Below are positions 7,475 through 16,208 of a DNA stretch of 64,000 nt, one piece after another. How positions within the stretch are numbered: the first letter of the stretch is position 1; every line of letters begins with the position of its first letter. Location: positions 434,001-498,000 of the forward strand of contig NZ_SAWZ01000002.1 of the NCBI RefSeq assembly GCF_004122095.1. Reading direction: 5' to 3'. The position numbers were made by a program, and so were the translations under genes. The notes under the pieces are model-generated. The model saw nothing but the letters and a program-made list of their open reading frames with translations. It did no database searches and was not told the origin of the DNA. This stretch comes from Pseudoxanthomonas composti. Its GTDB lineage: Bacteria; Pseudomonadota; Gammaproteobacteria; Xanthomonadales; Xanthomonadaceae.

Positions 7475-9934
7475 ATGGCAGGCAAGAAGAACGCACCCAA
7501 GGCAGGGGCGGCCACGGGCAAGACGCCCACCGCCGGCAAGACGGTCACGCGCAAGAAGGCGCCAGCGGCGGCCGCCAGCAACGACGACCCCGACGCCCTG
7601 GCCCGGACCGGCTACCTGGCCGCCGCGCAGGGGCAGGCCAAGACCGTGGTGTACATCCATGGCATCGGCAACAAGCCTAGCGCCGACGTGCTGCGCTGCC
7701 AGTGGGACAAGGCGTTGTTCGGGCGCTCGATGGGCGAGCGCACGCGCCTGGCCTACTGGGTCAACCGGACGCGCTATCCGACACCGGAGCCAGCCACCTG
7801 CGCCGATCGCGACGAGGGCCCCAGCGTGAACCAGGCCGAGCAGCGCATCCTCAGCGCCCTGGGGGTGATGCCGGAACGGCGTGACCTGGGGGAGCTGGTC
7901 GATGCCTTGGCCGAGTCGGCCCGCGAAAAGGCCATGCTGGAGCAGATGCTGCGCGAGCTGCAGGCGCAGGCGCCGGCGGGTGTGGGCCCCAGCGCGCAAG
8001 GCCTGTTTACCGGCATCAACGAGCTGCTGCTGCGACTGGTGTCGGCGGCGCTCCTGCAGGACGTGCATGACCTGTTCTTCGTGCCGGAGCGGCGCGAGGC
8101 GATGGAGCGCAGCCTGCGCGAGCGCCTGGAATCCGGCGGCGGTCCGTTCGTCGTGGTGGCGCATAGCCAGGGCTCGATGATCGCCTACGAGGTGCTGCGC
8201 AAGCTCGACCCGGCCCGCTGCAAGGTCAGCCTGCTGGTCACCATCGGCTCCCCGCTGGGCCTGCCCAGCGTGCGCAGCATGTTCAACCAGTGGACCAAGC
8301 GGAAGAAGCTGCCGTTCCCGGCCTGCGTGGAGCGCTGGGTCAACGTGGCCGACACCCGCGACCCGGTCGCGCTGGATGCGGATCTGAGCGATGACATCGA
8401 AGGCGCCGCCGGCCGCTTCGTCAATCACAAGGGGCCGGGCATCAACCCGGACGGGCCGCGCAACCCCCATTCGGGCTCGGGTTACCTGTCCTTGCCGGTG
8501 GTGCGCGCGGAGGTGCGGGCGGCGGTGGGGGTGGGGTTCGACCAGCCGGTGTCCAGCCCGGTGCTGATCAAGGACCTGTCCGACCAGATGGAGTCGCAGC
8601 ACGCCGATTTCCGCCACCAGGTGCTGGTGGAGCTGGATACCTTGCCCGCTGGCATGACCAGCGTCGGCGAGGCCAAGGCCGATCTGATCGCCCACATCCG
8701 GACGCTGGCCGCCGCCCAGACCGGCCTGGGCGGGGAGGCGCTGGATGACGCCATCGGCCTGGAAGACGGCCTGCAGCGCTTCGTGGCGGCACGGCTGACG
8801 CGATTTGAGATCGAGTCGCTGCGCGATGTCTACCGCAGCCTGCATTTCAAGCGCATGTGGCGCAATGCGGGCAAGCGGGCGCTGCTGCATCAGTCGCGCA
8901 GCGTGATCCAGGCCGACGCGGCGCAGGTCGCCTACCGGGCCCTGGGCGAACGGATCGGATGGGCGGTGCTGGATACGGGCATCGCTGCCGGGCATCCGCA
9001 TTTCTTTGAGCGCAACGTGCGCGACCAGGTCGCGATGCAGTGGGATTGCACCGTGCGCGGCCGGCCCAGGAAGCTGACCCGCGCCGACGGCGATGCCTTC
9101 GCGCGGCTGGACCGCAACGGCCATGGCACGCACGTGGCGGGCATCATCGCCGGGCGCTGCAATGCGCCGCTGCCGGGCGGCGAGCGCGGCCAACGCCTGC
9201 AATACACCGCGGTCGCGCCCGATGCCACCTTGTACGGCTTCAAGGTGCTGGACGATGCCGGCTACGGCCAGGATGCGTGGATCATCAAGGCGCTGCAGCA
9301 GGTCTCCGAGCTCAACGAGCGCTCGGGCCAGCTGGTGATCCATGGCCTCAACCTCAGCCTGGGCGGCGCGTTCGATCCGGAAAGCTATGGCTGCGGCTTC
9401 ACCCCGCTGTGCAACGAACTACGCCGGCTGTGGCGGCAGGGCGTGGCGGTGGTGCTGGCCGCGGGCAACGAAGGGGTGGCCTGGCTGATGCAGGGCGATG
9501 GCCAGGCCTATCCGGCCAACATGGATCTGACCATCGGCGACCCAGCCAACCTGGAGGAGGCCATCGCCGTGGGCTCGGTGCACAAGTCCAACCCGCACAC
9601 CTACGGCGTGTCGTATTTCTCCTCGCGTGGGCCGACGGTCGATGGCCGCCGCAAGCCGGACGTGGTCGCCCCGGGCGAGAAGATCGTCTCGGCCCACCAT
9701 GGCTACCGCGTGCGCGACCCGGCGACCTGGATGGTGGAAATGAGCGGCACCAGCATGGCCGCCCCGCACGTGTCCGGACTGCTGGCGGCGTTCCTGTCGG
9801 TGCGGCGCGAGTTCGTCGGCTCCCCGGACCGCATGAAGCAGCTGCTGCTGGAGCACTGCACGGACATCGGTCGCGACCGCTACATGCAGGGCTGCGGCAT
9901 TCCGAACCTGGTGAAGATGCTGGCGGCGACTTAG
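7475..9934 (+). CDS. Fusion protein: alpha/beta hydrolase domain plus subtilisin-like (S8) protease
   Basis: An 819-residue protein with a Lys/Ala/Pro-rich N-terminus (residues 1-40) and no signal peptide. Residues about 55-310 look like an alpha/beta hydrolase: VVYIHGIGNKP, the nucleophile elbow AHSQGS (Ser231), then an acidic residue in NVADTRDPVAL and NPHSG as a candidate His. Residues about 490-815 are a subtilase with Asp500 (VLDTG), His550 (NGHGTHVAG) and Ser760 (SGTSMAAPH). Both active sites look complete. I chose the ATG at 7475 because it follows CTGGAG; the frame is open to 7334 but that part overlaps the ssrA promoter. The target is unknown, and the absence of a signal peptide suggests the cytoplasm. 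Confidence 0.85.
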   Translation: MAGKKNAPKAGAATGKTPTAGKTVTRKKAPAAAASNDDPDALARTGYLAAAQGQAKTVVYIHGIGNKPSADVLRCQWDKALFGRSMGERTRLAYWVNRTRYPTPEPATCADRDEGPSVNQAEQRILSALGVMPERRDLGELVDALAESAREKAMLEQMLRELQAQAPAGVGPSAQGLFTGINELLLRLVSAALLQDVHDLFFVPERREAMERSLRERLESGGGPFVVVAHSQGSMIAYEVLRKLDPARCKVSLLVTIGSPLGLPSVRSMFNQWTKRKKLPFPACVERWVNVADTRDPVALDADLSDDIEGAAGRFVNHKGPGINPDGPRNPHSGSGYLSLPVVRAEVRAAVGVGFDQPVSSPVLIKDLSDQMESQHADFRHQVLVELDTLPAGMTSVGEAKADLIAHIRTLAAAQTGLGGEALDDAIGLEDGLQRFVAARLTRFEIESLRDVYRSLHFKRMWRNAGKRALLHQSRSVIQADAAQVAYRALGERIGWAVLDTGIAAGHPHFFERNVRDQVAMQWDCTVRGRPRKLTRADGDAFARLDRNGHGTHVAGIIAGRCNAPLPGGERGQRLQYTAVAPDATLYGFKVLDDAGYGQDAWIIKALQQVSELNERSGQLVIHGLNLSLGGAFDPESYGCGFTPLCNELRRLWRQGVAVVLAAGNEGVAWLMQGDGQAYPANMDLTIGDPANLEEAIAVGSVHKSNPHTYGVSYFSSRGPTVDGRRKPDVVAPGEKIVSAHHGYRVRDPATWMVEMSGTSMAAPHVSGLLAAFLSVRREFVGSPDRMKQLLLEHCTDIGRDRYMQGCGIPNLVKMLAAT

Positions 9935-9938
9935 GGTG

Positions 9939-10342
9939 AGGAGTGAGTGGAGAGGAGTGAGGAGTGAGCAAAGGCCGGAGCGGGGCGGAACTCATGCTCT
10001 GGCAGCGCTGGCTCGATTCGGTTCACATGCTTGCTGGCGCGGGCCGCGGTGCAAGTGATGTGCTGATGTCGGCATCGAGCTCAGCAGAGCAGGTGTCTGA
10101 GCGCCTGCAGAAACCGTCCCAGGATCAGCCTTGAACCTGTGAGAGCGGCTTCAGCCGCGAAGGGCTTGCCCCTCCTGCTTCCGGGTCTCAGGGGCAGGCC
10201 ACTTCGCGGCTGAAGCCGCTCCCACAGCGGGATTTCGAGAGAGTTTTCCCACAATCAGCTTTCACGGGTTACTTTTGCGAGCGGACGTCGAAGCGCGCGC
10301 CCACCGCCTTCACTCACTCCTCACTCCTCTCCACTCACTCCT
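9939..10342. repeat. Long inverted-repeat element of iterated GGAGTGA units
   Basis: The left arm 9939-9968 (AGGAGTGAGTGGAGAGGAGT and GAGGAGTGAG) is the exact 30-base reverse complement of 10313-10342. The arms enclose 344 bases that hold a separate REP-type hairpin and no credible gene. The arm has the same pattern as the copy at 34925, with GT in place of AC at each variable position. The element fills the gap between the fusion gene and the convergent smpB. Confidence 0.75.
10137..10227. repeat. REP-type paired palindrome (GAGCGGCTTCAGCCGCGAA)
   Basis: CTGTGAGAGCGGCTTCAGCC at the left and its near-complement TTCGCGGCTGAAGCCGCTCC at the right face each other, with an inner stem GGGCTTGCCCCT / AGGGGCAGGCC. 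The whole 91 bases can fold into one long hairpin. This motif type is a known kind of repetitive extragenic palindrome in pseudomonads and xanthomonads. It sits inside the larger inverted repeat 9939-10342. Confidence 0.7.
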
Positions 10343-10347
10343 GGCCC

Positions 10348-10842
10348 TCAAGCATCGCGATTATGCTGCCGCATCACCCGCTGCTTGTCGCGCTGCCAGT
10401 CGCGCTCCTTGGCCGCATCGCGCTTGTCGTGGGTCTGCTTGCCTTTGGCCAGGGCCAGTTCCAGCTTGACCTTGTTGCCCTTCCAGTACATCGCGGTGGG
10501 GATGAGGGTGTAGCCGTCGCGCTCGACCTTGCCGATCAGCACGTCGATCTCGCGACGGTGCAACAGCAGCTTGCGGGTGCGGCGATCGTCGGCCACCACG
10601 TGGGTGGAGGCCTGGATCAGCGGCGTGAACTGGGCACCGAACAGGTACAGCTCGCCCTGGCGCACCACCGCATAGCTTTCGCCGATGTTGGCGCGGCCGG
10701 CGCGGATGGACTTCAGCTCCCAGCCCTGCAGCGCCAGCCCGGCCTCCATGCGCTCCTCCAGGTGGTACTCGTGACGCGCGCGTTTGTTCAGCGCGATGGT
10801 CCCGGTGCTGTTTGCTTTATCCTTGGAGGGTTTCTTGGCCAT
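10348..10842 (-). CDS. smpB: SsrA-binding protein SmpB
   Basis: A 164-residue basic protein with the SmpB core: [35 protein letters not shown] and [18 protein letters not shown], and a Lys/Arg-rich C-terminal tail ([18 protein letters not shown]) that enters the ribosomal decoding site. It carries tmRNA to stalled ribosomes. The ATG at 10842 was chosen over an upstream GTG because [11 protein letters not shown] is the usual start of the family. It is divergent from ratA, as in many gammaproteobacteria, and lies near ssrA. Confidence 0.96.
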   Translation of the reverse strand: MAKKPSKDKANSTGTIALNKRARHEYHLEERMEAGLALQGWELKSIRAGRANIGESYAVVRQGELYLFGAQFTPLIQASTHVVADDRRTRKLLLHRREIDVLIGKVERDGYTLIPTAMYWKGNKVKLELALAKGKQTHDKRDAAKERDWQRDKQRVMRQHNRDA

Positions 10843-10898
10843 CCGCACATTGTCGCCGATGGCCCGGATGCATGCGAGCCCGACAACCACGAGTCCCG

Positions 10899-11327
10899 AT
10901 GCACACGATCCGCCGCAGCGCCCTGGTCGCCCATCCCGCCAGCTATATGTTCGACCTGGTCAACGACGTGTCCGCCTATCCGCGGCGCTTCGACTGGTGC
11001 GACCAGGCCCAGGTGATCGAATCGGGTGAGGACCGCATGCTGGCGCGCCTGGACCTGGGCCTGGGCGCGCTGCGCACCTGGTTCACCACCGAGAACGCGC
11101 TGGAGCGTCCCTCGCGGATCGACATGCAGCTGCGCGATGGGCCGTTCCGCAAGTTGCATGGCCGCTGGGAATTCCAATCGCTCGATGAGAGCGCCTGCAA
11201 GGTCACCCTGACGCTGGAGTTCGAGCCCAGCAACCGCCTGCTGGCGCCGGCGATGCGCGTGGGCTTCAAGGGCCTGGCCGACCGCATGGTCGATGACTTC
11301 ATCCGCGTGGCCGACCGCGGCCTCTGA
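10899..11327 (+). CDS. ratA: RatA-like START/polyketide-cyclase family protein (COQ10-like)
   Basis: A 142-residue protein beginning [24 protein letters not shown], with the segment [15 protein letters not shown] and a C-terminal helix [18 protein letters not shown]. This is the pattern of RatA/COQ10 family proteins. In E. coli RatA was described as a ribosome-association toxin, whereas eukaryotic COQ10 binds ubiquinone; which role applies here is open. It is divergent from smpB, 56 bases away, and followed after two bases by rnfH, an arrangement conserved widely in gammaproteobacteria. Confidence 0.9.
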   Translation: MHTIRRSALVAHPASYMFDLVNDVSAYPRRFDWCDQAQVIESGEDRMLARLDLGLGALRTWFTTENALERPSRIDMQLRDGPFRKLHGRWEFQSLDESACKVTLTLEFEPSNRLLAPAMRVGFKGLADRMVDDFIRVADRGL

Positions 11328-11329
11328 CG

Positions 11330-11596
11330 ATGCGCGTGGAGGTGCTCATGGCCTGGCCCGGGCGCTTTGAGTCGGTGCGGGTCGAGCTCCCAGGCGACAG
11401 CCGCGTGGCCGACGCGTTGGATGCGGCCGGCATGCGGCAGGTCGAAAGTGTGTGCGCCTATGCGGTGTTCGGCACCGTGGCCAGCCTGGACACCCCCGTG
11501 CAGGATGGCGACCGCGTGGAGCTGCTGCGGCCGCTGCAGGCCGACCCGAAGGACGCGCGTCGTCGCCGCGCCGAGCGCCGGTCCAAGGCAGGCTAG
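11330..11596 (+). CDS. rnfH: RnfH/RatB family ubiquitin-like protein
   Basis: An 88-residue protein, MRVEVLMAWPGRFESVRVEL, with the beta-grasp pattern of the RnfH family (UPF0125): VADALDAAGM, VFGTVASLDTPVQDGDRVELLRPLQADPKDARRRRAE. The ending PLxxDPKxxRRxRA is a strong family signature. The function is not settled. The start is two bases after the ratA stop, so the pair is surely co-transcribed. Confidence 0.92.
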   Translation: MRVEVLMAWPGRFESVRVELPGDSRVADALDAAGMRQVESVCAYAVFGTVASLDTPVQDGDRVELLRPLQADPKDARRRRAERRSKAG

Positions 11597-11759
11597 GGCA
11601 TCACGCTGGTTGGATTGCCTGCAGCACAACGCATCCAGGCACGCCTGCAATGCTAGAAGATTGAAAGCTGGTGTGGACCGTAGCGCGACTGGCTATAAAA
11701 GCACAGCGTCGGAGAGGCTGCGCAGGCGGGCTGTTCGCCGCTGTGCGGCTCGACCGCTG

Positions 11760-12152
11760 TCAGCGGCCGCCTTTCTTCTTCTTGTCCTTGGCCAGGTTCG
11801 GGCCGAACTTGCGCACGTCCCTGGCCAGCTGCGAGTTGTTTTCGGGGAAGTAGTCGCCTTCCCAGCGCGCCACCGCATCGTTCTCGAAGAACACGGTGAA
11901 GTTCTTGATCTCGGTGTGGCCCACGCGATCGGTGCGCTGGGTGGCGGTGTAGTCCCAGCGATCGGCGTGGAACGGGTCGGCGACCGAGGGCGTGCCCAGC
12001 AGCGCCATCACCTGCTGGCGGTTCTGGCCGACGGCCAGCTGGTCCACGTTCTTCTTCTCGATCAGGTTGCCCTGGTAGATCGGCTGCTTGTAGATGATGC
12101 CGCAGCCACTGACGGAAACGGAGAGGGCGGCGAGCAGCAGGAGATTGCGCAT
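11760..12152 (-). CDS. bamE: Outer-membrane assembly lipoprotein BamE (SmpA/OmlA family)
   Basis: A 130-residue lipoprotein with signal peptide MRNLLLLAALSVSVSGC and lipobox VSGC (Cys17). It then shows the SmpA/OmlA features IYKQPIYQGN, LAVGQNRQQVMALLGTPS and a tryptophan-containing WDYTATQRTDR segment. BamE is a subunit of the BAM complex that folds outer-membrane beta-barrels. The C-terminus is a Lys-rich tail. The first ATG of the frame (seven codons earlier) would put charged residues before the signal, so I prefer 12152. It is divergent from fur; in X. campestris the homologue is called omlA and lies beside fur. Confidence 0.93.
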   Translation of the reverse strand: MRNLLLLAALSVSVSGCGIIYKQPIYQGNLIEKKNVDQLAVGQNRQQVMALLGTPSVADPFHADRWDYTATQRTDRVGHTEIKNFTVFFENDAVARWEGDYFPENNSQLARDVRKFGPNLAKDKKKKGGR

Positions 12153-12257
12153 GGATCGGGAAGGGTCGGGCAATAGACCGGGCGATGATACACTCCCGTT
12201 ATCGCCGCCACCCGTTTTCAGGCAGCTGGCGCTAAACCGCCAATAAACGGAGACGCC

Positions 12258-12662
12258 ATGGAATCACACGATCTGCGCAAGGTGGGGCTGAAGGTCACCC
12301 ACCCGCGGATGCGCATCCTTGAACTGCTGGAGCAGGCCAAGGCGCGGCACATGACCGCAGAGGACATCTACCGTCATCTGATCCAGCATGGCGATGAAAT
12401 CGGCTTGGCCACCGTCTACCGCGTGCTGACTCAGTTCGAAGCGGCCGGCATCGTGCTCAAGCACAATTTCGAGGGCGGCCAGGCCGTCTACGAGCTGGAC
12501 CGCGGCGAGCATCACGACCATATGGTCGACATCGACACCGGCAAGGTCATCGAGTTCTCCAGCGAGGAGATCGAGCAGTTGCAGCACAAGATCGCGGCCG
12601 AGCACGGCTACGAGATCGAGGAGCACTCGCTGGTGCTCTACGTGCGCAAAAAGCGCCGCTAA
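12258..12662 (+). CDS. fur: Ferric uptake regulator Fur
   Basis: A 134-residue winged-helix repressor: MESHDLRKVGLKVTHPRMRI, the recognition-helix segment GLATVYRVLTQFEAAGIV and the metal-binding segment GEHHDHMVD. It binds Fe(II) and represses iron-uptake genes. The two CxxC pairs that hold structural zinc in E. coli Fur are absent: the whole protein contains no cysteine. A ribosome-binding site (ACGGAGACGCC) precedes the ATG. The gene is divergent from bamE with 105 bases between the start codons, so both promoters lie there. Confidence 0.96.
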   Translation: MESHDLRKVGLKVTHPRMRILELLEQAKARHMTAEDIYRHLIQHGDEIGLATVYRVLTQFEAAGIVLKHNFEGGQAVYELDRGEHHDHMVDIDTGKVIEFSSEEIEQLQHKIAAEHGYEIEEHSLVLYVRKKRR

Positions 12663-12738
12663 GCCAAGCCTGCAAGCGTTTACGGACGGGTAGGCCTGTG
12701 CCGGCCCGTTGACGTTGCGCAGGTGCTGGACAGCCGGC

Positions 12739-14406
12739 TCAGCTAGCCGACTGCAGCAGCTTGAGGGCGGCGGCCCGGGCCTCGTCGCTGACTTCCACCC
12801 CGCCCAGCATGCGCGCCAGCTCTTCCTGGCGTGCGCCCGCGTCCAGCGACTCGACCGAGGACTGGGTCATGCCCTCCACTGGCGCCTTGCTGACGCGGTA
12901 GTGGGCGTGGCCCTGGGCGGCGACCTGCGGCTGGTGGGTCACGCACAGCACCTGTCGGCGCGCGCCGAGCGCACGCAGCTTCTTGCCGACGATATCGGCC
13001 ACGGCGCCCCCGATGCCCGAGTCGACCTCGTCGAACACCATGGTCGGCACCGCGTCCGAATCCAGCGCCGAGACCTCGATGGCCAGTGAAATGCGCGAAA
13101 GCTCGCCACCCGAGGCCACCTTGCGCAGTGGCCGAGGCGGCTGGCCGGCATTGGCCGAGACCAGGAATTCGGTGCGCTCGCCGCCGTTGGGGTCCGGGCG
13201 TTCTTCCTCCTGCGGCTCCAGGCCGATCTCGAACACGCCGCCGGACATGCCCAGCTCGCCGATCACCGCGGTCACCGCCTTGGACAAGGTCTTGGCGGCC
13301 TTGGCGCGGCTGCGGCCCAGCTTGTCCGAGGCCACCCGCCAGGCCTGGCGCGCCTGCTCGATCTCGGCGTTGAGCGAGAGCAGGCGCTCACCGGCGCCCT
13401 TGAGGCCTTCCAGTTCCGCGGCGATGGCATCGCGACGCCCGGCCAGCTCGTCCGGGACCACCCGATGCTTGCGGGCCAGGTCGTGGATGCGCGCCAGCTT
13501 GCGCTCAAGCTGCTCGAACTGCTCAGGATCGGCTTCCAGGTCGTCGCGGACCTGGGCGAGCAGGGCTTCGGCCTCGTCCAGTTGAATCAGGGCACTGTCC
13601 AGCAGGCCGTCGACCTCGCGCAGCCGCGGCTCGTGCTCGGCCAGGCGGGCCAGGGTGGAGCGGGCCTGCTGCAGCTGGCTGGTCAGCGAAGGGCCGTCCT
13701 CGCCCGCCAGCGTCCCCAGGGCCGCATCGCAGCCCTGGATCAGCGCGGTGGCATGGGCCTGGCGACGATGGTGGGTGTCCAGGGCGGCGATGGCCTCCGG
13801 GGCCAGCGATTCCTGCTCCAGCTCGCCCAGTTGGTGCTGCAGATAGTTGATGCGGTCGGAGACATCGCCCTGGGCGCTCAGCAGGTCGCGCTCGGCCAGC
13901 AGGGCCTGCCAGCGGCCGGCGGCCTGGCGCACGGCCTTGCGCTCGGCCTCGTTGCCGGCGTAGGCGTCCAGCAGGTCCAGCTGGCGGGCCCGCGACATCA
14001 GCGCCTGGTGCTCGTGCTGGCCGTGGATCTCCACCAGGTGCCCGGCCAGCTCGCCCAGCTGTCCCAGGGTGACGCTGCGGCCGTTGATCCAGGCGCGCGA
14101 GCCGCCATCGGCGCGGATCACCCGACGCAGCTGACACTGGCCGGCATCGTCCAGCTCGCGCTCGCGCAGCCAGGCGGCCGCGGCGGCCTGGCCACTCAGG
14201 TCGAACTCGGCCGATAGCTCGGCGCGGTCGCTGCCATGGCGCACCACGCCCGAATCGGCGCGCAGCCCGGACAGGAAACCCAGGGCATCGACCAGCAGCG
14301 ACTTGCCGGCGCCGGTTTCGCCGGAAATGACAGTCATGCCGGGGCCGAACTCCAGTTCGGTGGCACGGGCGACGGCGAAGTCCTTGAGCGAGAGATGGGT
14401 CAGCAT
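12739..14406 (-). CDS. recN: DNA repair protein RecN
   Basis: A 555-residue SMC-like ATPase. The N-terminal segment MLTHLSLKDFAVARATELEF is followed by Walker A GETGAGKSLLVDAL. Long Glu/Arg/Ala-rich coiled coils occupy about residues 155-370, and ASGGELSRISLAIE (signature) and MVFDEVDSGIGG (Walker B) lie near the C-terminus. RecN acts at double-strand breaks with RecA. The ATG at 14406 was chosen over an upstream one at 14472 because it matches the family start. It is convergent with fur and divergent from hrcA, as in many gammaproteobacteria. Confidence 0.96.
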   Translation of the reverse strand: MLTHLSLKDFAVARATELEFGPGMTVISGETGAGKSLLVDALGFLSGLRADSGVVRHGSDRAELSAEFDLSGQAAAAAWLRERELDDAGQCQLRRVIRADGGSRAWINGRSVTLGQLGELAGHLVEIHGQHEHQALMSRARQLDLLDAYAGNEAERKAVRQAAGRWQALLAERDLLSAQGDVSDRINYLQHQLGELEQESLAPEAIAALDTHHRRQAHATALIQGCDAALGTLAGEDGPSLTSQLQQARSTLARLAEHEPRLREVDGLLDSALIQLDEAEALLAQVRDDLEADPEQFEQLERKLARIHDLARKHRVVPDELAGRRDAIAAELEGLKGAGERLLSLNAEIEQARQAWRVASDKLGRSRAKAAKTLSKAVTAVIGELGMSGGVFEIGLEPQEEERPDPNGGERTEFLVSANAGQPPRPLRKVASGGELSRISLAIEVSALDSDAVPTMVFDEVDSGIGGAVADIVGKKLRALGARRQVLCVTHQPQVAAQGHAHYRVSKAPVEGMTQSSVESLDAGARQEELARMLGGVEVSDEARAAALKLLQSAS

Positions 14407-14501
14407 GGTGCGGATTGTAGAGGGATGCGGCGCAAGGACTGAGACCGGAGACGGGCGAACAGCGGCTTGCATTGCCGGCCGGCGGCGACTATCTATCGGC
14501 C

Positions 14502-15545
14502 ATGGCCGCCGACCCGCTCGATCTCCCGCCCCGATCCCGGCAGCTGCTGCGCACGCTGATCGGGCGCTACATCCAGGACGGCGAGCCGGTCGGGTCGCAG
14601 ACCCTGGCCCGGCACGCCGGGCTGGAAGTCAGCGCCGCGACCATCCGCAACATCCTGGCGGACCTGGAGGATGCCGGGCTGGTGACCTCGCCGCACACTT
14701 CGGCCGGTCGCGTGCCCACCCAGCAGGGCTACCGGATGTTCGTGGACAGCCTGCTGCAGCTCAAGCCGCTGGGCGATGCCGAGGTCAAGCGGCTGCGGTC
14801 CGAGCTGCCCGCGGGCGTGGGCACCCAGTCGCTGCTGGGCAATGCCTCCGAGCTGCTCTCGGCCATGACCCATTTCGTCGGGGTGGTCGGCGCGCCCAAG
14901 CGCGAGCAGTTCGCCTTCCGCCACATCGACTTCGTGCCGCTGGACGGGCGCCGGGTGATGGCGATCCTGGTGTTCGCCGATCACGAGGTGCAGAACCGGG
15001 TGTTCGAGCCACGCCGGGTGTTCGACCCGGGCGAGCTGGAGCGGGCGGCGAACTATCTCAACGCGCATTTCGCCGGCCGCCCGGTGGCCGAGATCCGCCA
15101 CGCGCTGCTGCGCGAGCTGCGCAGCGCGCAGACCGAGATGGAGGCGCTGCTGGCCCAGACCATGGAGCTGGCCGAACACGCGCTGGTGCCCTCGGGCGAT
15201 GACATGGTGCTGGCCGGCCAGACCCGGCTGATGGGCGTGCAGGACCTGTCCGACCTGGACCGCCTGCGCGAGCTGTTCGAGACCTTCGCCCGCAAGCGCG
15301 AGATCCTGCAGCTGCTGGAGCGCACCATCGATGCCCCTGGCGTGCGCATCTTCATCGGCGAGGAAACCGGTCTGGCCCCGCGCTCGGGCGTGTCGGTGGT
15401 GACCGCGCCCTACCGCGCCGGCGGCCAGGTGGTGGGTGTGCTGGGGGTGATCGGACCGACCCGCATGGCCTACGACCGGGTGATCCCGATCGTGCAGGCC
15501 GCCGCGGACGTGCTCGGTGCGGCGATCGACCCGGCGCAGGAGTAA
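14502..15545 (+). CDS. hrcA: Heat-inducible transcription repressor HrcA
   Basis: A 347-residue repressor with an N-terminal winged helix (RQLLRTLIGRYIQDGEPVGS and GLEVSAATIRNILADLE) and the signature HTSAGRVPTQQGYRMFVD. It binds the CIRCE operator to repress groESL-type genes and is tuned by GroEL. I saw no CIRCE element in this operon. Of two ATGs (14472 and 14502) the second matches the family start better. It heads the hrcA-grpE-dnaK-dnaJ cluster. Confidence 0.95.
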   Translation: MAADPLDLPPRSRQLLRTLIGRYIQDGEPVGSQTLARHAGLEVSAATIRNILADLEDAGLVTSPHTSAGRVPTQQGYRMFVDSLLQLKPLGDAEVKRLRSELPAGVGTQSLLGNASELLSAMTHFVGVVGAPKREQFAFRHIDFVPLDGRRVMAILVFADHEVQNRVFEPRRVFDPGELERAANYLNAHFAGRPVAEIRHALLRELRSAQTEMEALLAQTMELAEHALVPSGDDMVLAGQTRLMGVQDLSDLDRLRELFETFARKREILQLLERTIDAPGVRIFIGEETGLAPRSGVSVVTAPYRAGGQVVGVLGVIGPTRMAYDRVIPIVQAAADVLGAAIDPAQE

Positions 15546-15560
15546 GCGTGGCCACAGACG

Positions 15561-15587
15561 CTTGAAAGGCCGGCCGATGCCCCCATA
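15561..15587 (+). promoter_or_regulatory. Sigma-32 (heat-shock) promoter of grpE
   Basis: CTTGAAA, 13 bases, then CCCCATA: an almost exact match to the E. coli RpoH consensus (CTTGAAA, 13-14 bases, CCCCATnT). It lies 44 bases upstream of the grpE start and just after hrcA, giving grpE-dnaK its own heat-shock promoter. Confidence 0.8.
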
Positions 15588-15630
15588 GGTGGGCATCAGG
15601 CGGCCGCACCTGGCCGCGACGGACCGATTC

Positions 15631-16167
15631 ATGACCTCGCACGACCATAACGAACAGACCCACCAGGCCCCGGCGTCCGCCGAGGGGCACCAGGACACCG
15701 AAGCCCTGCTGCAGGCGGAGATCGAGACGCTGAAGGCCGAGCTGGAGCAGCTGCGGGCCAGCGCGCTGTTGGAGCGTGCCGACCTGGACAACCAGCGCAA
15801 GCGCGTGGCCCGGGACGTGGAAAACGCCCGCAAGTTCGCCAACGAGAAGCTGCTGGGCCAGCTGCTGCCGGTGTTCGACAGCCTGGATGCGGGCCTGACC
15901 GCCGCCGGCGCCGAGCCCAGCCCCTTGCGCGAAGGCCTGGAGCTGACCCAGAAGCAGCTGCTCAAGGTCGCCGACGACAACGGCCTGAAGCTGCTGGACC
16001 CGGTGGGCCAGCCGTTCAACCCCGAACACCACCAGGCCATCAGCCAGGCCGAGGCCGAGGGCGAGGGCGTGGCCCCGGGCAGCGTGGTGACGGTGTTCCA
16101 GAAGGGCTACCTGCTCAACGACCGCCTGCTGCGGCCGGCGCTGGTCGTGGTCGCCCGGCAGGACTGA
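15631..16167 (+). CDS. grpE: Nucleotide exchange factor GrpE
   Basis: A 178-residue protein with an acidic N-terminus, a long helix (residues about 30-85, [20 protein letters not shown]) and the GrpE core [21 protein letters not shown], then HHQAISQ and the ending [21 protein letters not shown]. It releases ADP from DnaK. The ATG at 15631 agrees with the promoter position; the frame is open to 15589, which would overlap the sigma-32 -10 box. It is followed by dnaK after 139 bases that contain a second heat-shock promoter. Confidence 0.96.
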   Translation: MTSHDHNEQTHQAPASAEGHQDTEALLQAEIETLKAELEQLRASALLERADLDNQRKRVARDVENARKFANEKLLGQLLPVFDSLDAGLTAAGAEPSPLREGLELTQKQLLKVADDNGLKLLDPVGQPFNPEHHQAISQAEAEGEGVAPGSVVTVFQKGYLLNDRLLRPALVVVARQD

Positions 16168-16208
16168 GCCGCCCTGGGCGGCCGCTGGAAATTTGTGTTC
16201 CACGGGCG

